Assembly (NCBI GenBank): GCA_004563195.1
Contig: SFTJ01000009.1
Location: 28,815-92,814, forward strand
Direction of reading: 5' to 3'
DNA length: 64,000 bases
From: a bacterium
Lineage (GTDB): Bacteria > Bacteroidota > Bacteroidia > Bacteroidales > Muribaculaceae
Shown: positions 36,463 through 45,340 of the stretch, in pieces
Position numbering within the stretch: the stretch's first letter is position 1
Layout: every line of letters begins with the position of its first letter
Notes under the pieces: generated by a model
What the model was told of the DNA's origin: nothing
What the model saw: only the letters and a program-made list of their open reading frames with translations
The model's database searches: none
Translations under genes and position numbers: made by a program

Positions 36463-37548
36463 ATGAACGAAATCATTTGTATATCATTAATACTAAGTTG
36501 CATAAGCTCTTATGTGGCTACCAATCTTGTGCTTAAATTTGCTCATAAGAAAAGGCTTTACGACTCGTTTGACGAACGCAAGATTCACAAAGGCAATATT
36601 CCTCGATTGGGAGGCGTGGCATTTTCGTTAGCCACAATTTTGACAATCATTTTGGTGGGTATATATGTTCGATATTGGGGCAGCTTCAAGTTTGCATTGT
36701 ATTTCGCCACACATTCCGAACTGATTATGTTTGCAGTTATTGCTTTGCTTCTTGTCACTATGACAGGTCTGCTCGACGACCTGATAGGCTTCAGGTATCG
36801 GACAAAATTCATAGCGCAAATTTCGGCTGGCGTATTGGTGTGTTACAGTGGTTTTTGGATCAACAACTTTCACGGATTGTTCGGTTTATACCACCTCAAC
36901 ATTTACCAAGGCTGGATTCTGACTATCTTTACTGTAGTACTGATTACTAACGCCATCAATTTTATCGACGGCATTGATGGATTGGCTGGCACGTTGAGCC
37001 TGTTTTTCTTTGTCTTTTATTTTATTGTGGCATACACCTATACGCAGTTGGCAATATTAATTATCACAATTCCCGTAATTGGAGCATTATTGCCATTCCT
37101 GTATTTCAACTTATTCGGCAATGCAGAAAAGAAAAAGAAAATATTCATGGGTGATACTGGATCCCTGTTTATTGGTTTCTTGGTCAGCGTGATTTGCATC
37201 GACATCACAAATGATTCTGAAAATATTTTAGGAGCCACACCTATTGCGGTGGCATATTGCCCTCTAATCGTTCCTTGCTTCGACTTGGCGAGAGTGGTAA
37301 TCAGCCGATTGTACGAAAACCGCAATCCGTTTAAAGCCGACAAAACTCACCTTCATCACCTCATATTATCTATTGTGAAATCGCAAAAAGTGACATTGCT
37401 TTTGATAATGACACTTGCGTTATTTATCACTTCGGCATCAATCCTGTTGTCGTATGATTTCAATGTGAACCTTGTGTTTATGTTTGACGTGATGATTTGG
37501 ATAATGGTAATGATGGTGATATATCGCAAACTTAAAAAGAATAACTAA
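36463..37548 (+). CDS. Undecaprenyl-phosphate GlcNAc-1-phosphate transferase (WecA/TagO-like)
   Basis: This polytopic enzyme starts polysaccharide assembly by moving a HexNAc-1-phosphate from UDP-sugar to undecaprenyl phosphate. About 361 residues with roughly ten membrane helices. Family motifs are HKGNIPRLGGVAF, the Asp pair in GLLDDLIGFRYRTKF, NFIDGIDGLAGTLSL, FMGDTGSLFIGF and the WecA-type His motif in ADKTHLHHLI. I favour the ATG at 36463 because the next residues enter the first helix directly; an in-frame ATG at 36418 would add 15 residues. It is the first gene of an eleven-gene operon. The donor sugar is inferred as GlcNAc from WecA similarity. Confidence 0.92.
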   Translation: MNEIICISLILSCISSYVATNLVLKFAHKKRLYDSFDERKIHKGNIPRLGGVAFSLATILTIILVGIYVRYWGSFKFALYFATHSELIMFAVIALLLVTMTGLLDDLIGFRYRTKFIAQISAGVLVCYSGFWINNFHGLFGLYHLNIYQGWILTIFTVVLITNAINFIDGIDGLAGTLSLFFFVFYFIVAYTYTQLAILIITIPVIGALLPFLYFNLFGNAEKKKKIFMGDTGSLFIGFLVSVICIDITNDSENILGATPIAVAYCPLIVPCFDLARVVISRLYENRNPFKADKTHLHHLILSIVKSQKVTLLLIMTLALFITSASILLSYDFNVNLVFMFDVMIWIMVMMVIYRKLKKNN

Positions 37549-37560
37549 AACCCAAGATAA

Positions 37561-38358
37561 ATGAAAATCAAGACTTTACTTTGCTCTTTAGCTGTCGGGC
37601 TTCTACTCACAGGATGTAAAACGCCCCAGTTAGGCTATTTTCAAGACTTGAAAAATGGCGACAAGAAAGAACTGACATCAGAAAATATTATCAAGCTTCA
37701 GCCAGGCGACCGCCTTTCTATCTTGGTAAGTAGCAAAGACCCTAATTTGGCGTATCTCTACAATTTGCAGGTTGTGGGCCATTATCGTTCCACTACTTCG
37801 AACAACAACCTGTCAACATCTTCCATCGCAAGCTATACCGTAGATGAAGATGGCTGCATCGATTTCCCTTATTTGGGAAAATTGCACATTCAGGGTATGA
37901 CTCGTAGTCAGGTTGCCGAATTTGTAAAGGCTTCGCTTATTAAAAACGATATGCTGAAAGACCCTACAGTTACGGTTGATTTCCGCGACATGTATTTCTC
38001 GGTAACTGGCGAAGTGAAGAATCCGGGGCGCTTTGTTATTGACCACGACAAGGTGACAATTCTTGACGCGCTCAGCCAAGCTGGCGACTTGACTATTTAT
38101 GGCCGCCGCGACAATGTGTTGGTCATGCGTCAGGAGGGCAAAACCCAGAACGTGTATCGCATAGATTTGGCTAATGCCGATCAGCTTTACTCTTCTCCCG
38201 TGTTCTACTTGCAGCAAAACGATGTGATTTACGTAGAACCAAACACTCGTAGAGCAAAAGAGGCTACCGAGCTGGGCATTTCGTTCAGCAATCCATCTCT
38301 CTGGCTTTCAGCTGCTTCATTGTTAACCACTATTAGTGTTCTTATCTTTAAAAATTAA
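37561..38358 (+). CDS. Polysaccharide export outer-membrane lipoprotein (Wza-like)
   Basis: Wza-type proteins form the outer-membrane exit channel for capsule or exopolysaccharide. The 265-residue product has a lipoprotein signal peptide (MKIKTLLCSLAVGLLLTGC, lipobox LLTG-C). The Poly_export domain (IIKLQPGDRLSILVSSKDPN) includes the VDEDGCIDFPYLGKLHIQGM motif. One SLBB domain follows (FSVTGEVKNPGRFVI, LDALSQAGDLTIYGRRDNVL). A hydrophobic C-terminal stretch ends the protein. The stop overlaps the Wzc start as TAATG. Confidence 0.93.
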   Translation: MKIKTLLCSLAVGLLLTGCKTPQLGYFQDLKNGDKKELTSENIIKLQPGDRLSILVSSKDPNLAYLYNLQVVGHYRSTTSNNNLSTSSIASYTVDEDGCIDFPYLGKLHIQGMTRSQVAEFVKASLIKNDMLKDPTVTVDFRDMYFSVTGEVKNPGRFVIDHDKVTILDALSQAGDLTIYGRRDNVLVMRQEGKTQNVYRIDLANADQLYSSPVFYLQQNDVIYVEPNTRRAKEATELGISFSNPSLWLSAASLLTTISVLIFKN

Positions 38359-40757
38359 TGGAACAGAACAATACATATAATCAGAGCGATACAACACAGA
38401 ATGAAGATTTTGTGAAATTGCAACAATGGCTTTCGCTGTGCATTAGTAAATGGCACTGGTTTCTAACTTCAATGATTGTGGTTGGTGGCTTGGCAGTGCT
38501 TTATGTGCTAACCACAACGCCTACCTACACTCGAAAAATGTCGATTCTCATCAAGGACGATGATGCGTCGAGCTCTCTTTCTAAAGAGTTTGGACAGTTT
38601 TCCGATATGGCGTTTGGTAAGTCGCGAACCAACATTCAGAACGAGATGATTACATTGAAGTCAATCACCTACATGAAGGAGGTTGTTCAATCCCTGCATC
38701 TCGACATGAATTATACAATTGACGGCACTTTCCACGATAGGGTGATTTATGGTAAAGATCTTCCTGTGAATGTGGTACTTCCTGATATTGACCCTGATGC
38801 ATACGTCGGATTCATTCTTAAAATCAATAACAACGGACTTGAGTTGTCGGGCTTTTCAAACAAAGCTGATGATGAAAAAGGGAAAGTCATACTCGGCAAA
38901 CTCAATACGCCAATCCAAACACCTATTGGTAAGGTGATTGTTACGCCTACAAAGTCGTATGTGGGCAAATTTGATTATCCAATCCACGTTGCAAAGTACA
39001 GCACTGCTGACTGTACCAAAAATTATGCCAACAGCCTCAATGTGGAATTGAATCAGGAGCGTGCTTCTGTGGTCGATGTCACACTTAACGATGCATCGCC
39101 AGAAAGGGCTGAGGACATTTTACACAAGCTCTTTGAGATTTACAATAAAAAGTGGGTGGAAGACATCAACCAGCAAGCTATCAGCACATCGCAGTTTATT
39201 GATGAGGAGCTGCGCTTGATTGAATCTGAGTTGGGCATTGTTGACCAAGATATTTCTTCGTTTAAGAGTGAACATCTGGTACCTGACCTGCACGAAGCGT
39301 CAAGCATTTATATGAATAAAATGGAAACCACCAATTCACAATTGCTTGAGCTCGACAACCAGCTCTTTATGGCGAAATATGTGAAACGACAGCTTAGTGA
39401 TGGACATAAATTTAATGTTCTTCCTGCCAACTCTGGAATTGACAATGGCGTGATTTCACAACAAATTGCCAACTACAACGAGATGGTGCTTCAACGCAAT
39501 AATTTGGCAGCTAACAGTAGCGAGAACAACCCTCTTGTTCAAGATATTGACAAGTCGTTGACTTCCACTAAACATGCCATTCGTGCAGCTATAGACAATG
39601 TGATTGCCACACTTACCGATAGAATCGCCGCATTGCAGTCAAGTGAAAGCAAAACCAAATCACAAATCGCTTCGAATCCTACTCAAGAGAAATATTTGTT
39701 GAGCGTTGAGCGTCAGCAAAAGGTGAAAGAGCAGTTATATGTGTTTTTGCTTCAGAAGCGTGAGGAAAACCAACTTTCGAAAGCGTTCACAGCATACAAC
39801 ACAAAGATGCTTAATCCGCCAACTGGTGGCAAAGCTCCTACTAAACCTGTGAAAACGAATGTGGCAATTATTGCTTTTGTGATAGCGTTGCTGATTCCTA
39901 TGATTATCGTGTTCATTGTCAGTAATATGGATACTACTATTCGTTATCGAAAAGATGTGTCATCGTTGTCTCTTCCATTCCTCGGTGAATTGCCACTTTC
40001 ATACAAGCGCAGGAAAGGCATATTTGGGTGGTTCCATAAGCAGAAGGACATTCGCACAATTGTGGTACAAGAAAAGAATGGCAACTCCATTAATGAGGCG
40101 TTCCGTGTACTTCGCACCAACTTGGAATTTATCACTGGTAAGGAAGGAAAGAACAAGCGAATCATGTTCACATCATCAAACGCAGGTTCAGGTAAGACCT
40201 TCATTTCCATGAACCTTGCCACATCTTTTGCCATTAAGGATAAGAAGATTTTGGTGATTGACCTCGACTTGCGTAAGGCTTCGCTCTCTTCATTTATCAG
40301 CACTCCACCAATTGGTATTTCTGACTATTTGAGCGGTAATATTGATGATTTTGAAAATATCATTGTAAAGGGCAAAACTCATCCTAACTTGGATGTGATT
40401 CCTGTGGGTACTATTCCTCCTAACCCAACCGAAATCCTCTTTAGCGAGAGATTGGCACAACTTCTTGATAGCGTTCAGAATCGTTACGACTATATATTTG
40501 TTGACTGTCCTCCATTGGAAATTGTGGCTGATGCCTCAATTATCAACAGCCATTGCGACATGACTATCTTTGTGATTCGTTCGGGACACCTCGACAAGAG
40601 CATCTTGCCAAACATCGAGAAATTCTATGTAGAAAAGCGCTACAAGAATATGATGATTGTGCTGAACGGTATCGACACGTCGTCGAATGGTTACGGCTAC
40701 GGATATGGCTATGGTTACGGCTATGGCTACGGTTATGGCTATGGCAACGACAAATAA
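38358..40757 (+). CDS. Wzc-type polysaccharide co-polymerase / tyrosine autokinase with Gly-Tyr repeat tail
   Basis: This inner-membrane protein controls chain length and export through cyclic autophosphorylation. The 799-residue product has a first membrane helix near residues 34-53, a large periplasmic coiled-coil (Wzz) region, and a second helix near 503-523. The cytosolic BY-kinase domain has Walker A SSNAGSGKTF near 605-615, Walker A' VIDLDLRKAS and Walker B IFVDCPP. The C-terminal tyrosine cluster is replaced by nine consecutive Gly-Tyr dipeptides followed by GNDK. Tyrosine-rich tails are known phosphorylation sites in Wzc, but such a regular repeat is unusual. TAATG overlap with wza. 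Confidence 0.95.
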   Translation: MEQNNTYNQSDTTQNEDFVKLQQWLSLCISKWHWFLTSMIVVGGLAVLYVLTTTPTYTRKMSILIKDDDASSSLSKEFGQFSDMAFGKSRTNIQNEMITLKSITYMKEVVQSLHLDMNYTIDGTFHDRVIYGKDLPVNVVLPDIDPDAYVGFILKINNNGLELSGFSNKADDEKGKVILGKLNTPIQTPIGKVIVTPTKSYVGKFDYPIHVAKYSTADCTKNYANSLNVELNQERASVVDVTLNDASPERAEDILHKLFEIYNKKWVEDINQQAISTSQFIDEELRLIESELGIVDQDISSFKSEHLVPDLHEASSIYMNKMETTNSQLLELDNQLFMAKYVKRQLSDGHKFNVLPANSGIDNGVISQQIANYNEMVLQRNNLAANSSENNPLVQDIDKSLTSTKHAIRAAIDNVIATLTDRIAALQSSESKTKSQIASNPTQEKYLLSVERQQKVKEQLYVFLLQKREENQLSKAFTAYNTKMLNPPTGGKAPTKPVKTNVAIIAFVIALLIPMIIVFIVSNMDTTIRYRKDVSSLSLPFLGELPLSYKRRKGIFGWFHKQKDIRTIVVQEKNGNSINEAFRVLRTNLEFITGKEGKNKRIMFTSSNAGSGKTFISMNLATSFAIKDKKILVIDLDLRKASLSSFISTPPIGISDYLSGNIDDFENIIVKGKTHPNLDVIPVGTIPPNPTEILFSERLAQLLDSVQNRYDYIFVDCPPLEIVADASIINSHCDMTIFVIRSGHLDKSILPNIEKFYVEKRYKNMMIVLNGIDTSSNGYGYGYGYGYGYGYGYGYGNDK
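40689..40742 (+). repeat. Nine-copy 6-base repeat encoding the Gly-Tyr tail of Wzc
   Basis: Nine in-frame GGN-TAY units span 54 bases. They use mixed codons (GGT, GGC, GGA; TAC, TAT), so the repeat is stricter at protein than at DNA level. Gain or loss of a unit would change the tyrosine number without a frameshift. Confidence 0.95.
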
Positions 40758-40784
40758 CGAAATTTTGATTTTTAAAATTTTTAA

Positions 40785-41993
40785 ATGAAAGCATGTTTTA
40801 TGGGGTTGGGCTATATTGGCCTCCCTACAGCAATTATATCTTCTCAACACGGCATTAATGTTTGCGGTGTTGATATTAACCCTAAGGTAGTAGAGAAAAC
40901 GAATAAGGGAGAACTACACATCGTCGAACCGGGTCTTCAAGACTTGCTCAAAAAGGCCGTGGACAGCAAGAGCCTCGTGGCAAGCACTACGCCTTTTGAA
41001 AGCGATGTGTATCTCATCGTTGTGCCTACTCCTTTTAAGGCGAAGCACGAACCCGACATCAGTTATGTGGAATCTGCTACTAAGGCTGTGATTCCACTTT
41101 TGAAAGAAGGTGATTTGTTCATTATCGAATCTACCTCTCCAGTAGGCACTACTGAAAAAATGGCAGAACTCATTTTTGCAGAGCGTCCCGAACTGAAAGG
41201 ACGCATTCATATCGCCTATTGCCCAGAGAGAGTACTCCCAGGCAATGTGATTTTTGAACTTGTGAACAATGATCGTGTAATCGGTGGCATAGATGACGCC
41301 TCTGCTGATGCGGCAGCTGAATTCTATGGTAAATTTGTGACCGGACAGCTCCACAAGACTAATTGCAGAACTGCGGAAATGTGCAAACTTGTGGAAAATT
41401 CCAGCCGCGATGTGCAAATCGCATTTGCCAATGAATTGTCGATGATTTGCGAAAAAGCAGGCATCAATGTTTGGGAACTCATTTCACTCGCAAATAAGCA
41501 CCCTCGTGTGAACATTCTTCAGCCTGGATGTGGTGTGGGTGGTCACTGTATTGCAGTCGACCCATATTTCATCAGCTCTGCTTTCCCTAACGAGGCTAAA
41601 ATTATTGCTCAAGCCCGCAGCATCAACAATTACAAATCAGAATGGTGTGTGGAGAAAGCAAAAAATGCCATTCTTTCTTTTGAATTGGAGAATGGCAAAA
41701 AGCCTCAGGTAGCTCTGATGGGACTTGCGTTCAAACCAAATATCGACGATTTGAGGGAATCTCCAGCAATGAAGATTGCCAAATATCTGGTTGCCGAAAT
41801 GCCCGATGTAAAATTCAATATCGTAGAGCCAAATATCAGTTCACATCCCGATTTCGATATTGTGGACTTCCAAACTGCTTTTGAGCAATCTGATATTGTG
41901 GTGTATCTCACAGCTCACAAGCAATTTTTCACGCTTCCACAGGAGGCTAACGATAAGTTGATTCTCGATTTTTGCGGTGTAATTAAGAAGTAG
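40785..41993 (+). CDS. wecC: UDP-N-acetyl-D-mannosamine dehydrogenase (WecC-like)
   Basis: Predicted to oxidise UDP-ManNAc to UDP-ManNAcA with two NAD+. The 402-residue product has an N-terminal Rossmann motif (CFMGLGYIGLPTAIISSQHG) and the central segment with STSPVGTTEKMAELI and HIAYCPERVLPGN. The catalytic Cys lies in QPGCGVGGHCIAVDPYF, where HCIAVDPYF is typical of the ManNAc branch, not UDP-glucose dehydrogenase. The C-terminal UDP-binding domain has ALMGLAFKPNIDDLRESPAM. No wecB (UDP-GlcNAc 2-epimerase) lies in the operon, so UDP-ManNAc must be made elsewhere. Confidence 0.88.
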   Translation: MKACFMGLGYIGLPTAIISSQHGINVCGVDINPKVVEKTNKGELHIVEPGLQDLLKKAVDSKSLVASTTPFESDVYLIVVPTPFKAKHEPDISYVESATKAVIPLLKEGDLFIIESTSPVGTTEKMAELIFAERPELKGRIHIAYCPERVLPGNVIFELVNNDRVIGGIDDASADAAAEFYGKFVTGQLHKTNCRTAEMCKLVENSSRDVQIAFANELSMICEKAGINVWELISLANKHPRVNILQPGCGVGGHCIAVDPYFISSAFPNEAKIIAQARSINNYKSEWCVEKAKNAILSFELENGKKPQVALMGLAFKPNIDDLRESPAMKIAKYLVAEMPDVKFNIVEPNISSHPDFDIVDFQTAFEQSDIVVYLTAHKQFFTLPQEANDKLILDFCGVIKK

Positions 41994-41997
41994 TAGT

Positions 41998-43152
41998 ATG
42001 ATTCTCAGCATCATTGTATATACCCTTGTAGGTGTAATGCTTTTCTATTTTGGTTGGCATTACAATCAGCGTTTTGCTCTGCCCACAGAGCATCATACCG
42101 TCAAGGAGTTTATGCTAAGCTGGGAAATCATTGCTTCATTCGTTCTTTTCTCCCTCATCACAGGTCTGCGTTACCACACAGGTTGGGACCACGAATGCTA
42201 TATTCAAGACTACGTTCAATATCAAAACGAGGGCACACTTTACCGGCCTGATTTTGAGCCAGGATTTAGATTGGTTGAAACGATATTTGCAAAACTCGGT
42301 TTCCACTATTCTGTATTTTTCGGATTCTTAGGTCTCGTTAATATATTCTTTATCTACATCGCGCTTCGTAAAAATAGGGAAGTCATTCCATGGGTTGGTC
42401 CATTAATCATGGTCGGTCCATATTTCCTCCACTTGGTCAATTCTTTGCGTCAAGGTATTGTGGAATGTATTTTCGTTGCATTAATACTGCTGGTCAACAA
42501 TCGCAGGTACTTGTTATTCCTGCTTTGCGCTTTATTACTGGTGTCGATACATAAAGTGGCTCTGCTGATTATTCCGGTTATTCTTTTAGCAAAGTACCTC
42601 TCTAAGTTTGAGAACAATAAGCACCTTTTCGTGGCATATTTCGTTTGCTTTATCATTGGCCAATTCCCTGTACTTATTTCTTGGACAATCAACGGTTTTA
42701 GCGATGTTTTGGCACTGTTGGGGTATCACAAATATGTGCGTTTGTTTAATACTAACCCGCTGTATGCATTCCATAGATGCTCATTTGGCGTTATATCTAT
42801 CTCATTGATAGTGACTCACCTATTTTTGATTTATTACTATCCAAAGTTGCGTGAGTATTATAATGGCAACAAGTTCTTCACGATTTGCAGCACACTTACA
42901 TTGATTTATGTATGCTATTTTGTGCTGGTGATGAACACTTCGTTTTATTTCAAGCGCCCCTATGAATTGCTGTTGCCTTTTATTGTTATAGCATCTGCAT
43001 TCTTGATGGTATATCTGTTAAAAACTAAAAGATTTGCGCAACTCGCAGTATTTTGCACAGTCAATTTCTCTGTTGCAGCAATCACAGTTTTTAAAGTTGC
43101 CTACTTCGGAATGGCTGACTCCACTGATTTCTATCACTTCATACCACTATAA
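41998..43152 (+). CDS. EpsG-family membrane protein, probable polysaccharide polymerase (Wzy)
   Basis: The 384-residue product is very hydrophobic with about ten to eleven membrane helices (LSIIVYTLVGVMLFYFGWHY, IIASFVLFSLITGLR, LFLLCALLLVSIHKVALLII). The loop GLRYHTGWDHECYIQDYVQY after the second helix, and the LRQGIVECIFVALI segment, fit the EpsG family. That family joins repeat units on the outer face of the inner membrane. It starts 5 bases after the wecC stop and overlaps the next gene as TAATG. Polymerase role is inferred; a second EpsG-like gene lies at 44108. Confidence 0.78.
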   Translation: MILSIIVYTLVGVMLFYFGWHYNQRFALPTEHHTVKEFMLSWEIIASFVLFSLITGLRYHTGWDHECYIQDYVQYQNEGTLYRPDFEPGFRLVETIFAKLGFHYSVFFGFLGLVNIFFIYIALRKNREVIPWVGPLIMVGPYFLHLVNSLRQGIVECIFVALILLVNNRRYLLFLLCALLLVSIHKVALLIIPVILLAKYLSKFENNKHLFVAYFVCFIIGQFPVLISWTINGFSDVLALLGYHKYVRLFNTNPLYAFHRCSFGVISISLIVTHLFLIYYYPKLREYYNGNKFFTICSTLTLIYVCYFVLVMNTSFYFKRPYELLLPFIVIASAFLMVYLLKTKRFAQLAVFCTVNFSVAAITVFKVAYFGMADSTDFYHFIPL

Positions 43153-44111
43153 TGCTGATTTCTGTTGTCATACCGGTTTATAATACGTCAAGTTATCTGG
43201 CGAGATGTATTGATTCCATTTTTGAGCAAGACCTCAAAGATGTGGAATTGATATTCATCGACGATTGTTCAACCGACAACAGCTTCGAAGTGCTCAATCA
43301 ATGCCTAAAAGGAAGAGAAAGTGAAAATCTCACAATCGTAAAGAATCCAAAAAATTTAGGTTCAGGTGAAACCCGTAACAAAGGAATTTCATTAGCGAAA
43401 GGAGATTATGTGATTTTTGTGGATTCAGACGACTATGTTACGTCTGACTACTTCCAGGTTTTGAAAAACGCAATTGAATCAAGACCAGACATAGTGGTTT
43501 TCGACATGACAGAAATTTGGAGCAATAAAACGGTGCTCAAGCACGTTGATTTGCCCGACTCACCTTTGGAAAGCGTAGAACTCCTATTGCTCAACAAGAT
43601 GCACAATAGCTTGTGCAACAAGATGTTTAAACGCTCAATGTTTCTTAAACATGACATCCGTATCACTAAAGGGTTGAGCATGTTTGAGGACAAATCCATT
43701 TGCTTCAAGTTGTTTTACTACGCAAAGTCGCAGCTTTATATCGACAAAAGTCTATATTTCTACGACAGGAGTAGGGAGAACTCTTTAACGAAGGTGTTTA
43801 AAGAAAGTAATATTCAAGCATCGGTGATTGTCGCAAAAGTGATTGACGACTTTTTTAAAGATAAAGAAGTCTCTGATAATATTCATAATGCCATTCAAGC
43901 CAACAAAGTACATGTGCTGGGCTATATAGGATTGTATTGCGGCAGAACTACCCGAAGTAAATATGCTAAAGAATTAGGAAAGCTGCCATTCTCTGCTTTC
44001 TCGCAAAAATGCAAAATGCCGATTCATTATAGAATCGCTTCATTTGCTGTAAATTATAAGTTGTACCCAATTTTATTCGTGATTCGACGACTATATTTTT
44101 TGTGTAAATGA
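43152..44111 (+). CDS. Family 2 glycosyltransferase
   Basis: The 319-residue GT-A enzyme begins LISVVIPVYNTSSYLARCID. It has the nucleotide and metal motifs ELIFIDDCSTDNSFEVL and GDYVIFVDSDDYV (DxD as DSDD). The GSGETRNKGISLAKG loop between them is typical of GT2. Acceptor and donor sugars cannot be read from sequence. It overlaps its upstream neighbour by one base and the downstream one as ATGA, so translation of the block is coupled. Confidence 0.9.
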   Translation: MLISVVIPVYNTSSYLARCIDSIFEQDLKDVELIFIDDCSTDNSFEVLNQCLKGRESENLTIVKNPKNLGSGETRNKGISLAKGDYVIFVDSDDYVTSDYFQVLKNAIESRPDIVVFDMTEIWSNKTVLKHVDLPDSPLESVELLLLNKMHNSLCNKMFKRSMFLKHDIRITKGLSMFEDKSICFKLFYYAKSQLYIDKSLYFYDRSRENSLTKVFKESNIQASVIVAKVIDDFFKDKEVSDNIHNAIQANKVHVLGYIGLYCGRTTRSKYAKELGKLPFSAFSQKCKMPIHYRIASFAVNYKLYPILFVIRRLYFLCK

Positions 44112-45340
44112 TTCAAAAGATTAGAATAACAAATAATGGCTCGTATGCGTTGATGTTGGCAATTCTATATGCCATATCACCCATTCTGTCGTTGTGCGTC
44201 GCCCTCATGATGTACAAGAATTGGGTTTCTCAAACGTTCTTCATTCTGTTTGCATTTTATTTTGGTTTCCAATTGGGCCCAAACCTTGATTTGATGCAGC
44301 ATTACCACAACTACTTAGATTTCTTTGGTAAATCTTTCTTTGACCGATATTCCGATTTCGCTACTTTGTATTTGGGTAAAGAGCCGTTCCACATCGTATT
44401 TAAATATATCCTCTCTCGTGTTGAACTAAGTTCACGAGTATTTTGTGGCTGTGCTGCTGCGATTTATGCTACTACATTTATTTATTTCATACGCCAATTT
44501 AAGGACTTTTACACGCAGAAAATGGGGTGGTTAAGAACCTTAGTTCTACTCACATTAGCTGTTACGGTTGAGTTTTATTGGTATTTCGGACTTCGATTCT
44601 GGACAGGTGGATTTGTATTTATGATATTCTATTGCAAATACATCATCACCACCCAAAAGAAATATTTGTTCTTAACGCTCACTGCACTGCTGTTCCACTT
44701 TGCTCTGTTCGCAGTGATCGCAGTAGCAATCTTGGCTGAATTTTTAAAGAATTACAAGTTGTTGCTTTATATCATTGTTGGCGTCAGCACTCTCTATAGG
44801 GAGGTGGAATGGAATTTGATTAATTTCTTGTCGTCATTTTCTATTTTTAGAACCCTGTTTAAGAGCAGCTATCAAAGTTCGAGCGTTCAGCGTGCTATTG
44901 CCAATCGTGCAAAAGAATACTATGAGAATGGTAACATTGTTTACCAAAGTAGAATACCTTTGCTGATGATATTCTTCTTCTCAATTATAATCTTATTGTG
45001 GACAAAAAACAAGAATGTCACGAAGTCGTATCCCAAAATGTATGCCTGTATATTGATACTTTTGGCGATTGCGAATTTCGGCCATGCCGACTTCGTGTTT
45101 TATGAGCGATATTTGAAATTCAGCTGTTTGCTGTCGTATTCTTATTTATTCTTGATCTTATTCGACAAGGCAAACGACTGGATTAACCACACCATTTTCA
45201 CAAAATTGGTGTTGGCTGGCATCTTCTTAATAGCATTCAGTATACCTCTGTATCAGCAACGACAACTAATCTCAGAAATGGCATTATGGTTTGGCAACTT
45301 CTTTACATTAATTCCACTAAAAGAACTGGGTAATACATGA
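44108..45340 (+). CDS. Second EpsG-like polytopic membrane protein
   Basis: The 410-residue product has about ten to twelve membrane helices (SYALMLAILYAISPILSLCV, TLVLLTLAVTVEFYWYFGL, LPLLMIFFFSIIILLW-type stretches). The loop FGFQLGPNLDLMQHYHNYLD and the FWTGGFVFMIFYCKYI segment fit EpsG/Wzy-like proteins. It is diverged from the 41998 gene and not a recent duplicate. It could be the true Wzy, a second polymerase for another linkage, or a membrane transferase. Both ends overlap neighbours as ATGA. Confidence 0.65.
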   Translation: MIQKIRITNNGSYALMLAILYAISPILSLCVALMMYKNWVSQTFFILFAFYFGFQLGPNLDLMQHYHNYLDFFGKSFFDRYSDFATLYLGKEPFHIVFKYILSRVELSSRVFCGCAAAIYATTFIYFIRQFKDFYTQKMGWLRTLVLLTLAVTVEFYWYFGLRFWTGGFVFMIFYCKYIITTQKKYLFLTLTALLFHFALFAVIAVAILAEFLKNYKLLLYIIVGVSTLYREVEWNLINFLSSFSIFRTLFKSSYQSSSVQRAIANRAKEYYENGNIVYQSRIPLLMIFFFSIIILLWTKNKNVTKSYPKMYACILILLAIANFGHADFVFYERYLKFSCLLSYSYLFLILFDKANDWINHTIFTKLVLAGIFLIAFSIPLYQQRQLISEMALWFGNFFTLIPLKELGNT

